NCBI GenBank assembly: GCA_026129545.1
Contig: JAHCHX010000003.1
Coordinates: 475,242 to 539,241, forward strand
Length of the DNA stretch: 64,000 nt
Direction: 5' to 3'
From: Saprospiraceae bacterium
GTDB lineage: Bacteria > Bacteroidota > Bacteroidia > Chitinophagales > Saprospiraceae
Shown: positions 26,946 to 33,805 of the stretch, in pieces
Layout: each line of letters opens with the position of its first letter
How positions within the stretch are numbered: the stretch's first letter is position 1
Notes under the pieces: model-generated
What the model was told of the DNA's origin: nothing
The model's input: the letters and a program-made list of their open reading frames with translations, nothing else
The model's database searches: none
Made by a program: the position numbers and the translations under genes

Positions 26946-28235
26946 TTATCGCACGGGCATTCTGATTTCCACTCGTGTGCCCTCGCCCACTTGGCTGTGC
27001 AGGTCGAGTTTCCACTTGTGTTCCTTGCATATCGTTTTGACGTAAAACAATCCGAGACCAAATCCCTTCACGTTGTGCACGTTGCCAGTGGGGACGCGGT
27101 AAAACTTGTCAAAAACGTGTTTTTGGTGTTCCTTCGAGATGCCGATGCCGTTGTCTTGGACGCTGAGCACCAGTTCGTTGCCTTCGTTTCGGAGGCCGAC
27201 GTGTATTTCGGGAGCGCCCTTGCTGTATTTCACGCCGTTGTCCACGAGGTTGTGGATGATGTTCGTCAAGTGCAGGCGGTCGGCTTTGACAAGCGCGTTG
27301 GTCGCCTCCAAATCGAGGCTCAAGCGCCCCCCTTCTTTTTCGGCGACTTTCATTTCGATGGAGGGCGATACGCCCCTCACGAGTTCCGTCAAATCAAGTT
27401 CTTCGAGGTTGAGTTCTATCTTGTCGCGTTCTATTTTGGCGAGTTGCAACACCTTTTCCACTTGAGTGTTGAGGCGCATCACCTGTTCCTTGATGATGTG
27501 GGAGTAGCGGTTGAGGCGCGAGTCTTCCTTGATTTTTTCGTTGTTGAGAAAAACGTCTGTCGAGATGTTGATGGTCGAAATCGGCGTTTTGAACTCGTGG
27601 GTCATGTTGTTGATAAAATCGCGCTGTAGCTCCGAGAGTTGTTTTTGCCTCAAAATGACAAACATCGTGTAAATGAAGAACGCCAGCGTGACGAGCATCA
27701 GCGCCGTGAAAATGATGACGAGCCACATATTGCTCAGAATAGCGGCATTTTTGTCGGGGAAACGCACCCCGAAATAGTAGTTCAGTTCGGTCTTGGTGTG
27801 CGGCGGCAAGGCTTCGTCCTGCTTCAGTTGCACTGCTCCGAAGGGTGTGGATTTGTTGTATTCGATGGTCTTCCCCGTCACCATTTGTTTGCTCGAACAG
27901 TCGAACACGCCATATTGGAAGTCTTCGTGCAGCCCTTGTTTTTCAAAAGATTTTCGCAGAAAAAACTCCAACGTGTTGGGGTCAAAGTCGTTGTCCACGT
28001 TCACCACATAGTAATTGGACGAGAGCCGGTCAATCAAGTCCTGAGAAGGCAACTCGAAAGGCGTGGCCTGTGAAAGGTCATTGGCCGCGTCTATCAGTGC
28101 CAGCGTCACCTTGCGGCTAAACTCTTGCTCCTGCAAATCCCATGTGCGCAACACCCAATAGGACTGCACGGCAAGCAGGCTCAACATGGAGACCGCCCCC
28201 AACACGATAACGCGACGAATGATTTTGTTGGTCAT
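26946..28235 (-). CDS. Membrane sensor histidine kinase (orphan)
   Basis: 429 residues from MTNKIIRRVIVLGAVSML. TM1 is near the start, a periplasmic sensor region of about 180 residues follows, then TM2 (WLVIIFTALMLVTLAFFIY). The kinase core shows H-box MTHEFKTPIS, N-box IIHNLVDNGVKYS, G1 VQDNGIGIS, F-box FDKFYR and G2 GFGLGLFYVK, so it should be active. No response-regulator gene is adjacent in the window. The start gives a classical positive N-terminus before TM1. It lies upstream of mscS on the same strand with 68 bases between. Confidence 0.9.
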   Translation of the reverse strand: MTNKIIRRVIVLGAVSMLSLLAVQSYWVLRTWDLQEQEFSRKVTLALIDAANDLSQATPFELPSQDLIDRLSSNYYVVNVDNDFDPNTLEFFLRKSFEKQGLHEDFQYGVFDCSSKQMVTGKTIEYNKSTPFGAVQLKQDEALPPHTKTELNYYFGVRFPDKNAAILSNMWLVIIFTALMLVTLAFFIYTMFVILRQKQLSELQRDFINNMTHEFKTPISTINISTDVFLNNEKIKEDSRLNRYSHIIKEQVMRLNTQVEKVLQLAKIERDKIELNLEELDLTELVRGVSPSIEMKVAEKEGGRLSLDLEATNALVKADRLHLTNIIHNLVDNGVKYSKGAPEIHVGLRNEGNELVLSVQDNGIGISKEHQKHVFDKFYRVPTGNVHNVKGFGLGLFYVKTICKEHKWKLDLHSQVGEGTRVEIRMPVR

Positions 28236-28314
28236 TTTTCTAAAAGCAGTTTGGCAAACCAGAACATTTGGAACCTTCGAACAAATCCCGTCCGCTGCGT
28301 TCAGCCATGCGAGC

Positions 28315-28411
28315 AATCACAAATCCCAAATCGTAAATCGTAAATCGTAAATCGTAAATCGTAAATCGTAAATCGCAAATCGTAAATCCCAAATCGTAAA
28401 TCCCAAATCCC
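28315..28411. repeat. CGATTTR heptamer tandem array 1
   Basis: About thirteen 7-base units, reading ATCGTAA on the plus strand and GATTTAC on the minus strand, with variants ATCGCAA and ATCCCAA. It fills the space between the histidine kinase start and the TrpR-like stop codon. Opposite orientation on the plus strand to arrays 2 and 3. Confidence 0.9.
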
Positions 28412-28412
28412 C

Positions 28413-28667
28413 CTACCCTCTCCACACTTCCAGATACTTCTTGATGGCCTCCTTGTTTTCACGATACACTTTTGCGCCGCGAGTGGCGGTCACGATGCTG
28501 CACGGGACTTCGGCAGCGGTGGCACGCTGTGTCAGGCCGCGGTCGAAGGCATCGAAGATTTTCCAGCGCTCCAGCATCATGGCACGTTCGTGTTCAGTAA
28601 ACGTCAGGTGGAGCAATTCGTTGAATTCGGCTTCGTTGCGGATGGACTTGAAAAGTTTGTAGAGCAT
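28413..28667 (-). CDS. TrpR-like helix-turn-helix protein
   Basis: 84 residues from the internal ATG at 28667 (MLYKLFKSIRNEAEF). The segment LTFTEHERAMMLERWKIFDAFDRGLTQRATAAEVPCSIVTATRGAKVY aligns by eye with the TrpR core ([41 protein letters not shown]). It should therefore be a dimeric TrpR-superfamily DNA-binding protein. A GTG at 28766, overlapping the stop of the upstream permease by eight bases, would add 33 residues; I prefer the shorter form from its match to family length. It may be translationally coupled to the permease if the GTG is used. No trp genes are nearby. Confidence 0.75.
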   Translation of the reverse strand: MLYKLFKSIRNEAEFNELLHLTFTEHERAMMLERWKIFDAFDRGLTQRATAAEVPCSIVTATRGAKVYRENKEAIKKYLEVWRG

Positions 28668-28758
28668 TGGCAAGGCATTTTTCGCTGCCGCGAAGGTCGG
28701 GAGCCTTTCCGAAATCCAAAGGTATTTTGCAATCCGTTCAGATTCAGCCGCATCGCGC

Positions 28759-29892
28759 TCATGCACGCTTTTTGTAAGTCCAGATAGCCAGCCCGTTCAC
28801 GGCAGCCGCGTAAGTCAGCACCGTGAAAAAATTGCCTTTGATGTCCTGAATGCCTGCGCCTTTGAGCAACACAAGCCGCATAAACTCCACAAAATATGCC
28901 ACAGGATTGAGTTTGTTCAGCCACTGCGCCCACTGCGGCATACTTTCCACCGGCGTGAAAAGTCCGCACATCAGGATAAAAATCAGGAGGAAAAACCAGG
29001 CGGTGAACATGGCTTGTTGCTGCGAATCGGAAAAATTGGAAATCAAAAAACCAAGACCGAGCATACAGGGCGTGAACGCCGCCGTGTAACCGAACACCAG
29101 CCACAGGCTGCCGAGCATCGGGATGTCGAACACGAGTTTGCCCACTGCCAGCCCCAAGGTCATCATCACCAGAGAGAGCAGCCAAAACGGGAGCAATTTC
29201 CCGAGAATGAACTGCCATTTGCGCAAGGGGGTCACGTTGAGTTGTTCGATGGTGCCCAGCTCGCGCTCGCGCACGATGTTCAGTGCCGTTAAAAAGCAAA
29301 TTATCAAGGCCACAATTTCACCCAGAATACCCGGCACCATGAAGGTTTTGTAATCGAGGCGGGGGTTGTACCAATTGGAGTATTCGATGTTGATAGTTGT
29401 CCGTTGTTCGTTGTTCGTCAGAGAGGATACCAAGCGCGGTGTCCATTTTTGAGAAAAATCCACGTTGAAATCGCGGACGATGTTTTGCGCATAGCCCATG
29501 CCGAGGCCGGCTTTGGTGGCATTGATGGCGTTGGCCGTCAGCGAAATGCTCGCTTTGTTTTCGCGCACGAGGTCGCGCTCGAAGTTTACAGGTATTTCCA
29601 AAATCAAATCCACCTTGTCAGCGGCCATAGAGCGGTCCGCATCTTTGGCGGCGAGCGAAAATTGTTTCACCTGAAAATAACCCGACGCGCTGAATTTGTC
29701 GGTCAACTGCCGCGAAGCAGGCGACAGGTCGTGGTCCACGACGGCGAGCGCGAGGTTTTTCACCTCATAATTGGCCGCGAACGAGAGCAGCAGCGTCTGC
29801 ACCACCGGCATCACGAGCAGCAGGGGCAGCATCGTTTTGTTGCGGAAAACTTGCAAAAATTCTTTTTGGACGAGAAAAAGGATGGTACGCAT
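28759..29892 (-). CDS. ABC-2 type transporter permease (second of two)
   Basis: 377 residues. One N-terminal membrane helix, a long periplasmic domain of about 150 residues, then five to six helices near the end, the layout of YbhR/YhhJ-type half permeases. The coupling segment RERELGTIEQLNVTPLRKWQFILGKLLPFW is the conserved ABC2 membrane motif. It should pair with the permease at 30402-31517 and the ATPases at 32250 and 35468 to export drugs or other amphipathic compounds through the HlyD and TolC proteins of this locus. It is separated from the other permease by an antisense Uma2 gene. Confidence 0.88.
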   Translation of the reverse strand: MRTILFLVQKEFLQVFRNKTMLPLLLVMPVVQTLLLSFAANYEVKNLALAVVDHDLSPASRQLTDKFSASGYFQVKQFSLAAKDADRSMAADKVDLILEIPVNFERDLVRENKASISLTANAINATKAGLGMGYAQNIVRDFNVDFSQKWTPRLVSSLTNNEQRTTINIEYSNWYNPRLDYKTFMVPGILGEIVALIICFLTALNIVRERELGTIEQLNVTPLRKWQFILGKLLPFWLLSLVMMTLGLAVGKLVFDIPMLGSLWLVFGYTAAFTPCMLGLGFLISNFSDSQQQAMFTAWFFLLIFILMCGLFTPVESMPQWAQWLNKLNPVAYFVEFMRLVLLKGAGIQDIKGNFFTVLTYAAAVNGLAIWTYKKRA

Positions 29893-29938
29893 TGTCAGAA
29901 AATGTCTTTATTTTTGGAGCGAAATTTTTTATCGAAAA

Positions 29939-30409
29939 ATGGAAGAAGTACTCACTTTATCGGATTACGAAATCGAACGCGGTAAGCCCATGCCAAGTAA
30001 AAATCATGCTATCGTCCAAGCCAACCTGCTTTTGGCTATCCAGCCCCGCAACCCTCAATTCAGGATTCTCCCCGAACTCACCATTGACTTTCCCGTACGC
30101 GACCGGGTGCCAGATTTGGCTTTTTACCGCCAAGTAGAATTCACGCCTGGCGACGACGAAACCGCAATGACCGAGATGCCTTTGGGGCTTGTCGAGATTT
30201 TGTCGCCCAGCCAAAGCACCTCCGAACTGATGCAAAAACTCAAAGAGTATTTCGGCGCGGGTGTTCAGTCGTATTGGATTGTGCTGCCTGATTTCCTGAC
30301 GGTTTATGTCTATTACTCTCCCGATGATTTTGAGGTTTTTACCAAAAAAGAAACCTTAACAGATAAAAAACTCGGCATCGAATTGAACTTGGGAGAAATT
30401 TTCAAGTGA
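29939..30409 (+). CDS. Uma2-type PD-(D/E)XK superfamily protein inserted antisense in the ABC operon
   Basis: 156 residues from MEEVLTLSDYEIERGKPM. The pattern ELTIDFPVRDRVPDLAFYRQ ... LGLVEILSPSQST ... LKEYFGAGVQSYWIVLP matches the Uma2 (DUF820) family: VPDLAFY supplies the aspartate and VEILSPS the glutamate of a PD-(D/E)XK-like site. The family is abundant in cyanobacteria and other multicellular-leaning bacteria, with no settled role. The gene runs opposite to all flanking operon genes and its end overlaps the neighbouring permease stop by eight bases. This suggests insertion between the two permeases. Confidence 0.8.
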   Translation: MEEVLTLSDYEIERGKPMPSKNHAIVQANLLLAIQPRNPQFRILPELTIDFPVRDRVPDLAFYRQVEFTPGDDETAMTEMPLGLVEILSPSQSTSELMQKLKEYFGAGVQSYWIVLPDFLTVYVYYSPDDFEVFTKKETLTDKKLGIELNLGEIFK

Positions 30410-31517
30410 GCCTGTCTTTAAAATTCTTCATGCTCAACCCCAGAAAAAACAAAGCCATTCCGCCCAACACGAGCGTCTCTTTCCACAACACTTCGAGGCC
30501 CACGCCTTTTATCATAATGCCTTTCACGATAGGGTTGAACCACGTCGCAGGTATCGCATTACCAATCACTTGCAGCGGCAAAGGCATACTCTCGCGGGGA
30601 AAAATGAAACCCGACAGCAACATCGTCGGCATCATCAGGCCGAGCGCCGACATGAACATGGCCGTCATCTGGTCTTTCGCCCGTGTGCTGATAAAAATGC
30701 CGAGCGACAAAGCGACGAACATGTAGAGCAAACACTCCGCCGCCAGCAACAACACCGAGCCACTCATTGGCATTCCGAACACGACAATGCCGAGCAACAC
30801 AACGACGACGGCGTTCAGAAACGAGAGCGCGAGATAGGGCGCCGTTTTTCCCAAAATGATTTGAATCGGCTTCAAAGGCGACACGAGCAGGACTTCCATC
30901 GTGCCCAATTCCTTTTCCCGCGCAATCGTGATGGAAGTCATCATGGCCGACACGAGCATCAGAATCAGCGTCATCACGCCCGGCACAAAGTTGAAAGCAC
31001 CCTTCTGTTCCGGGTTGTAGCGCATACGCGACTCTGTCTGAATGATAAATGATGAATGATGGATGATGCCGCTCGTTTCTGTTTTTTCTTGTTGAAAATC
31101 AGCGACGATGGCGTTGGCGTAGTTGACTAAAGTTGTCGCCGTGTTTGGGTCGCTGGCGTCGCCGACGAGTTGGAGTTGGGCTTCGCCGGTCTGGAGTTTT
31201 TGGGAAAAATTGTCGGGAAACACGACGGCCATTTTGATTTTACCCGTGCGAAAAGCGGGTTCTAAATCCTCTGCCGAAGTCAGATTTTTTTCCAACTTGA
31301 AATAACCGCTCGACGTGAGTTTGTTCACCAGCGCAATGCTCTCCGAATCCTTCGAAGGGTCGAGCACGGCGACGGCGGCGTCCTTGATTTCGTTGGTGAG
31401 CACAAAACCGAAGAGCAACACCTGCATCACCGGCATCCCGAACAGGATGAGCAAAGTGCGCCGGTCGCGCAGGATGTGGCGAAATTCTTTTTTGATAAAG
31501 GCTGCGAAGCGATTCAT
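30402..31517 (-). CDS. ABC-2 type transporter permease (first of two)
   Basis: 371 residues, starting MNRFAAFIKKEFRHILRDRRTLLILFGMPVMQV, a typical permease start of the YbhS type. A large extracytoplasmic domain follows, then the conserved TIAREKELGTMEVLLVSPLKPIQIILGK coupling motif and further helices. Paralogous to 28759-29892. Together with the two ATPases, HlyD and TolC genes upstream it completes a tripartite efflux system. In enterobacteria, the equivalent ybhGFSR exports cationic drugs, but the substrate here is unknown. Confidence 0.88.
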   Translation of the reverse strand: MNRFAAFIKKEFRHILRDRRTLLILFGMPVMQVLLFGFVLTNEIKDAAVAVLDPSKDSESIALVNKLTSSGYFKLEKNLTSAEDLEPAFRTGKIKMAVVFPDNFSQKLQTGEAQLQLVGDASDPNTATTLVNYANAIVADFQQEKTETSGIIHHSSFIIQTESRMRYNPEQKGAFNFVPGVMTLILMLVSAMMTSITIAREKELGTMEVLLVSPLKPIQIILGKTAPYLALSFLNAVVVVLLGIVVFGMPMSGSVLLLAAECLLYMFVALSLGIFISTRAKDQMTAMFMSALGLMMPTMLLSGFIFPRESMPLPLQVIGNAIPATWFNPIVKGIMIKGVGLEVLWKETLVLGGMALFFLGLSMKNFKDRLT

Positions 31518-31568
31518 TTTTCGACAGGTTTGGGGCGTTTTTTTGACAGGATAAAGATGATTTCGGAC

Positions 31569-32024
31569 TCAAATCCAGCGCGGCACTTTACGGCAATATT
31601 CTTCATAAGTTTCTCCAAATTGTTTTTTCAAAAACGGCTCTTCAATCGCTTTTACATACACATGAAAAATGGCGGAAACGACAAGGCTGTAAGCCAGCAC
31701 TTGCCAACTCGCGTACCACACCGACCAGCCTACTAAAGCCGTCATAATGCCGAGATACATCGGGTTGCGCGAGTATTGGTACAGTTGCGCCGTGACCAAT
31801 TTTTTCGGCGGATCGAGCGGGAAAGGCGTACCCTCGCCTTTTTTCATAAAGTCCCAGACGCAAATCAGCAAAATGGTGAGGCCGAACAGGATTACGGGCA
31901 ATCCGAGCCAAGTCCACCAGCCGTGCAAGCCGTCGCTTCGACGGCCCAACCATATCGGCAAATAGACCGCCACCGTGCCGGGAATGACGAGTGTGAAGAG
32001 CAGATTCTTAATTAGTAACTTCAT
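31569..32024 (-). CDS. Isoprenylcysteine-carboxyl-methyltransferase-like membrane protein
   Basis: 151 residues from MKLLIKNLLFTLVIPGTV with four hydrophobic segments. The hallmark of the ICMT/PEMT-like methyltransferase superfamily is present: LYQYSRNPMYLGIMTALVGW (R-N-P-x-Y-x-x) and EEPFLKKQFGETYEEYCRKVPRWI (E-E-x-x-L ... Y-x-x-Y-x-x-x-V-P-R-W). These enzymes methylate carboxyls or lipids with S-adenosylmethionine in the membrane; this member's substrate is unknown. It sits inside the ABC operon between ATPase and permease, with two hairpin structures upstream, so it is probably an insertion and not an efflux component. Confidence 0.82.
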   Translation of the reverse strand: MKLLIKNLLFTLVIPGTVAVYLPIWLGRRSDGLHGWWTWLGLPVILFGLTILLICVWDFMKKGEGTPFPLDPPKKLVTAQLYQYSRNPMYLGIMTALVGWSVWYASWQVLAYSLVVSAIFHVYVKAIEEPFLKKQFGETYEEYCRKVPRWI

Positions 32025-32042
32025 TGCCTGTTGGTTATTTGA

Positions 32043-32077
32043 ACGTTTACGAAACCTCAAAAAGGTTTCGTAAACGT
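32043..32077. repeat. Perfect 15-bp inverted repeat with 5-base loop
   Basis: ACGTTTACGAAACCT (32043-32057) and its exact complement (32063-32077) enclose CAAAA. It lies 19 bases upstream of the ICMT-like start codon. It could be a hairpin terminator for the upstream ATPase message or a mobile palindromic repeat. Confidence 0.8.
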
Positions 32078-32104
32078 ATTTTCAGAGACATCAAATTCAT
32101 CATT

Positions 32105-32232
32105 TAAGTACCGGAACAGATTTGTTTCACACAACGACACGGCGACACTACGATTTTATTCTTCTGATAATCAATTTTTTGTGCCGTTTTGTCGTCGTGT
32201 GAAATGCTTGAATACCTTCGTCTCGGTACTTA
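32105..32232. repeat. Nested imperfect inverted repeats (about 128 bases)
   Basis: Outer arms TAAGTACCG (32105-32113) and CGGTACTTA (32224-32232) are exact complements. Inner arms TTTCACACAACGACA (32125-32139) and TGTCGTCGTGTGAAA (32190-32204) pair with one mismatch. The symmetric nesting suggests a miniature mobile element or a structured RNA between the ATPase and ICMT-like genes. No coding potential seen. Confidence 0.55.
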
Positions 32233-32249
32233 TCATTCATAACTCATCA

Positions 32250-32975
32250 CTATACGCCCCTCGCCAATTTCCGAAACACCTCGTCCATGTCTTCCGCGCC
32301 GAAACTGGCCTTCATCGCGCGCGGCGTGTCGAGCGCTTCGATTTTGCCGCTGACCATGATACTAACTCGGTCGCAATATTCGGCCTCGTCCATGTAGTGC
32401 GTCGTCACCATGAGCGTCACGCCGTTGGCGGCGGCTTCGTAAATCAGTTCCCAAAACTGCCGCCGGGTGAGCGGGTCCACGCCGCTCGTGGGTTCGTCGA
32501 GGAATACGATTTTCGGTTCGTGGAGCAGGGCGACGGAGAAGGCGAGTTTTTGTTTCCAGCCCAGCGGCAGCGAGCCGACGAGTTTGTCCGCCTCCTCCGT
32601 GATTTGCAGTTTTTCGAGCAAAACAGCCGTTTTTGACTTGATTTCCGACATTTTAAGGCCGTAAATCCCGCCATAGAGCCGAATGTTTTCGCGCACGGTG
32701 AGGTCTTCGTAAAGGCTGAATTTCTGGCTCATGTAGCCGATGCGGCGTTTGATTTGTTCCGGCTGTTTGCCCACATCAAAACCCGCCACCGTCGCCGAAC
32801 CGCTCGAAGGCGAGAGCAGGCCGGTGAGGATTTTCAGGGCGGTTGTTTTGCCTGCACCGTTGGCGCCGAGAAAGCCGAAGATTTCGCCTTCGCGTACCTC
32901 GAACGTGATGGCATCCACGGCGGTGAATTTGCCGAAGGTGCGGGTGAGTTGGTGGGTGGAGATGATGTTGGTCAT
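32250..32975 (-). CDS. ABC transporter ATPase (second of two)
   Basis: 241 residues from MTNIISTHQLTRTFGKFTAVD. Walker A GANGAGKT, Q-loop YMSQKFSLYEDLT, a degenerate signature LPLGWKQKLAF (usual LSGGxxQ), Walker B KIVFLDEPTSGVD, D-loop and switch histidine TTHYMDEAEYCD are all visible. It corresponds to one half of the fused YbhF-type ATPase. The altered signature (PLGW for SGG) is common in one half of such pairs, implying asymmetric ATP sites with the ATPase at 35468. Drives the ABC-2 permeases downstream. Confidence 0.9.
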   Translation of the reverse strand: MTNIISTHQLTRTFGKFTAVDAITFEVREGEIFGFLGANGAGKTTALKILTGLLSPSSGSATVAGFDVGKQPEQIKRRIGYMSQKFSLYEDLTVRENIRLYGGIYGLKMSEIKSKTAVLLEKLQITEEADKLVGSLPLGWKQKLAFSVALLHEPKIVFLDEPTSGVDPLTRRQFWELIYEAAANGVTLMVTTHYMDEAEYCDRVSIMVSGKIEALDTPRAMKASFGAEDMDEVFRKLARGV

Positions 32976-32980
32976 GGCTG

Positions 32981-33009
32981 TTTTTTTGACAGGATTTGCA
33001 GGATTTTTT
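32981..33009. repeat. Dispersed TTTTTTGACAGGATTT repeat, single copy
   Basis: TTTTTTTGACAGGATTTG followed by CAGGATTTTT, closely matching the ends of the GxxExxY cassette at 36395-36978; a shorter relative (TTTTTTGACAGGAT) is at 31539-31552. It abuts the stop codon of the secreted protein gene at 33008. Confidence 0.65.
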
Positions 33010-33790
33010 ATTTGTTGAGTTCGGGGAAAAAATGCTTTGCCCAAATAGCGAGTTCGTGTATTCTTTTTTCTTGAAAATGCGATTTGTTTAAAGCCACATC
33101 ATCGGGGAAAAACAAGTGACTGAGTTGATAGAGGTACATCCATTCGAGCATTTTTCTGACTTGAAATGCTTTCAATGCTGTGTCTTCAACCCTTGGCAGC
33201 CGAAAACCCGAATCGAAGTTTATGCTTATCGCAGCCGCTTGTTTTCCGTCTTTTAAAAACTGAATTTCCAACCAGTGATAGCTGCAATCGTCACAGGTGC
33301 GGTAGTTGCTCCATCTTTCCCGAATCAAATGAGTCAAGTCTGTTCGGAACTTTGATTTTACATATCCAAAATCGGATTCGTTCCAATATGGGGAAGGTTG
33401 TTGAATGTTTTTAAGCACCGAGGACAAGTGTTCTGATTGGAAACTTCGCTTAAAAAATGTGTCGCTTACAACCGCCCCTTCTCCCTTCCGCTTAGGCGGA
33501 TAAACTCTTCCGCTGTATTGGTAGCGAGCACTGCGAGTGGCAAAAAACGTGTCTCGGCGTTCGTATTCAATTGCAAATTCTTCATCGCCGGCGCCCCAAC
33601 TGTGATTTACTTTCAAAGTGATTTTTATTGCCGCGAGTTGGCGCATGGTTGAGTCTGCCATTGTACTGGGGTTCCATCCAAACGGGCTCAAGCCATACCA
33701 GCCTTGTGGCATGAGACATTTTTCCTGTGCGCTTGCAATACTTCCACAAGACAAACTCAGGAAAATCAGGATGGTGGCGACTCTCATCAT
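33008..33790 (-). CDS. Secreted protein of unknown function
   Basis: 260 residues with a signal peptide (MMRVATILIFLSLSCGSIASAQ). No family recognised. The mature part has a conserved-looking CDDCSYHWLEIQF segment with a C-x2-C pair, and many aromatic and charged residues; it looks like a globular periplasmic or surface protein. It lies between the two ABC ATPase genes, 15 bases from the next secreted protein, and is bounded on its 3' side by a dispersed repeat. Base composition looks more AT-rich than the flanking ABC genes, which fits acquisition by insertion. Confidence 0.7.
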   Translation of the reverse strand: MMRVATILIFLSLSCGSIASAQEKCLMPQGWYGLSPFGWNPSTMADSTMRQLAAIKITLKVNHSWGAGDEEFAIEYERRDTFFATRSARYQYSGRVYPPKRKGEGAVVSDTFFKRSFQSEHLSSVLKNIQQPSPYWNESDFGYVKSKFRTDLTHLIRERWSNYRTCDDCSYHWLEIQFLKDGKQAAAISINFDSGFRLPRVEDTALKAFQVRKMLEWMYLYQLSHLFFPDDVALNKSHFQEKRIHELAIWAKHFFPELNK

Positions 33791-33805
33791 GTCAAACTTT
33801 GCTGT

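Noticed and set aside
26946..28235. Two-component pair with an adjacent response regulator
   Set aside because: Neighbours are MscS and a TrpR-like gene; no receiver domain is encoded in the window.
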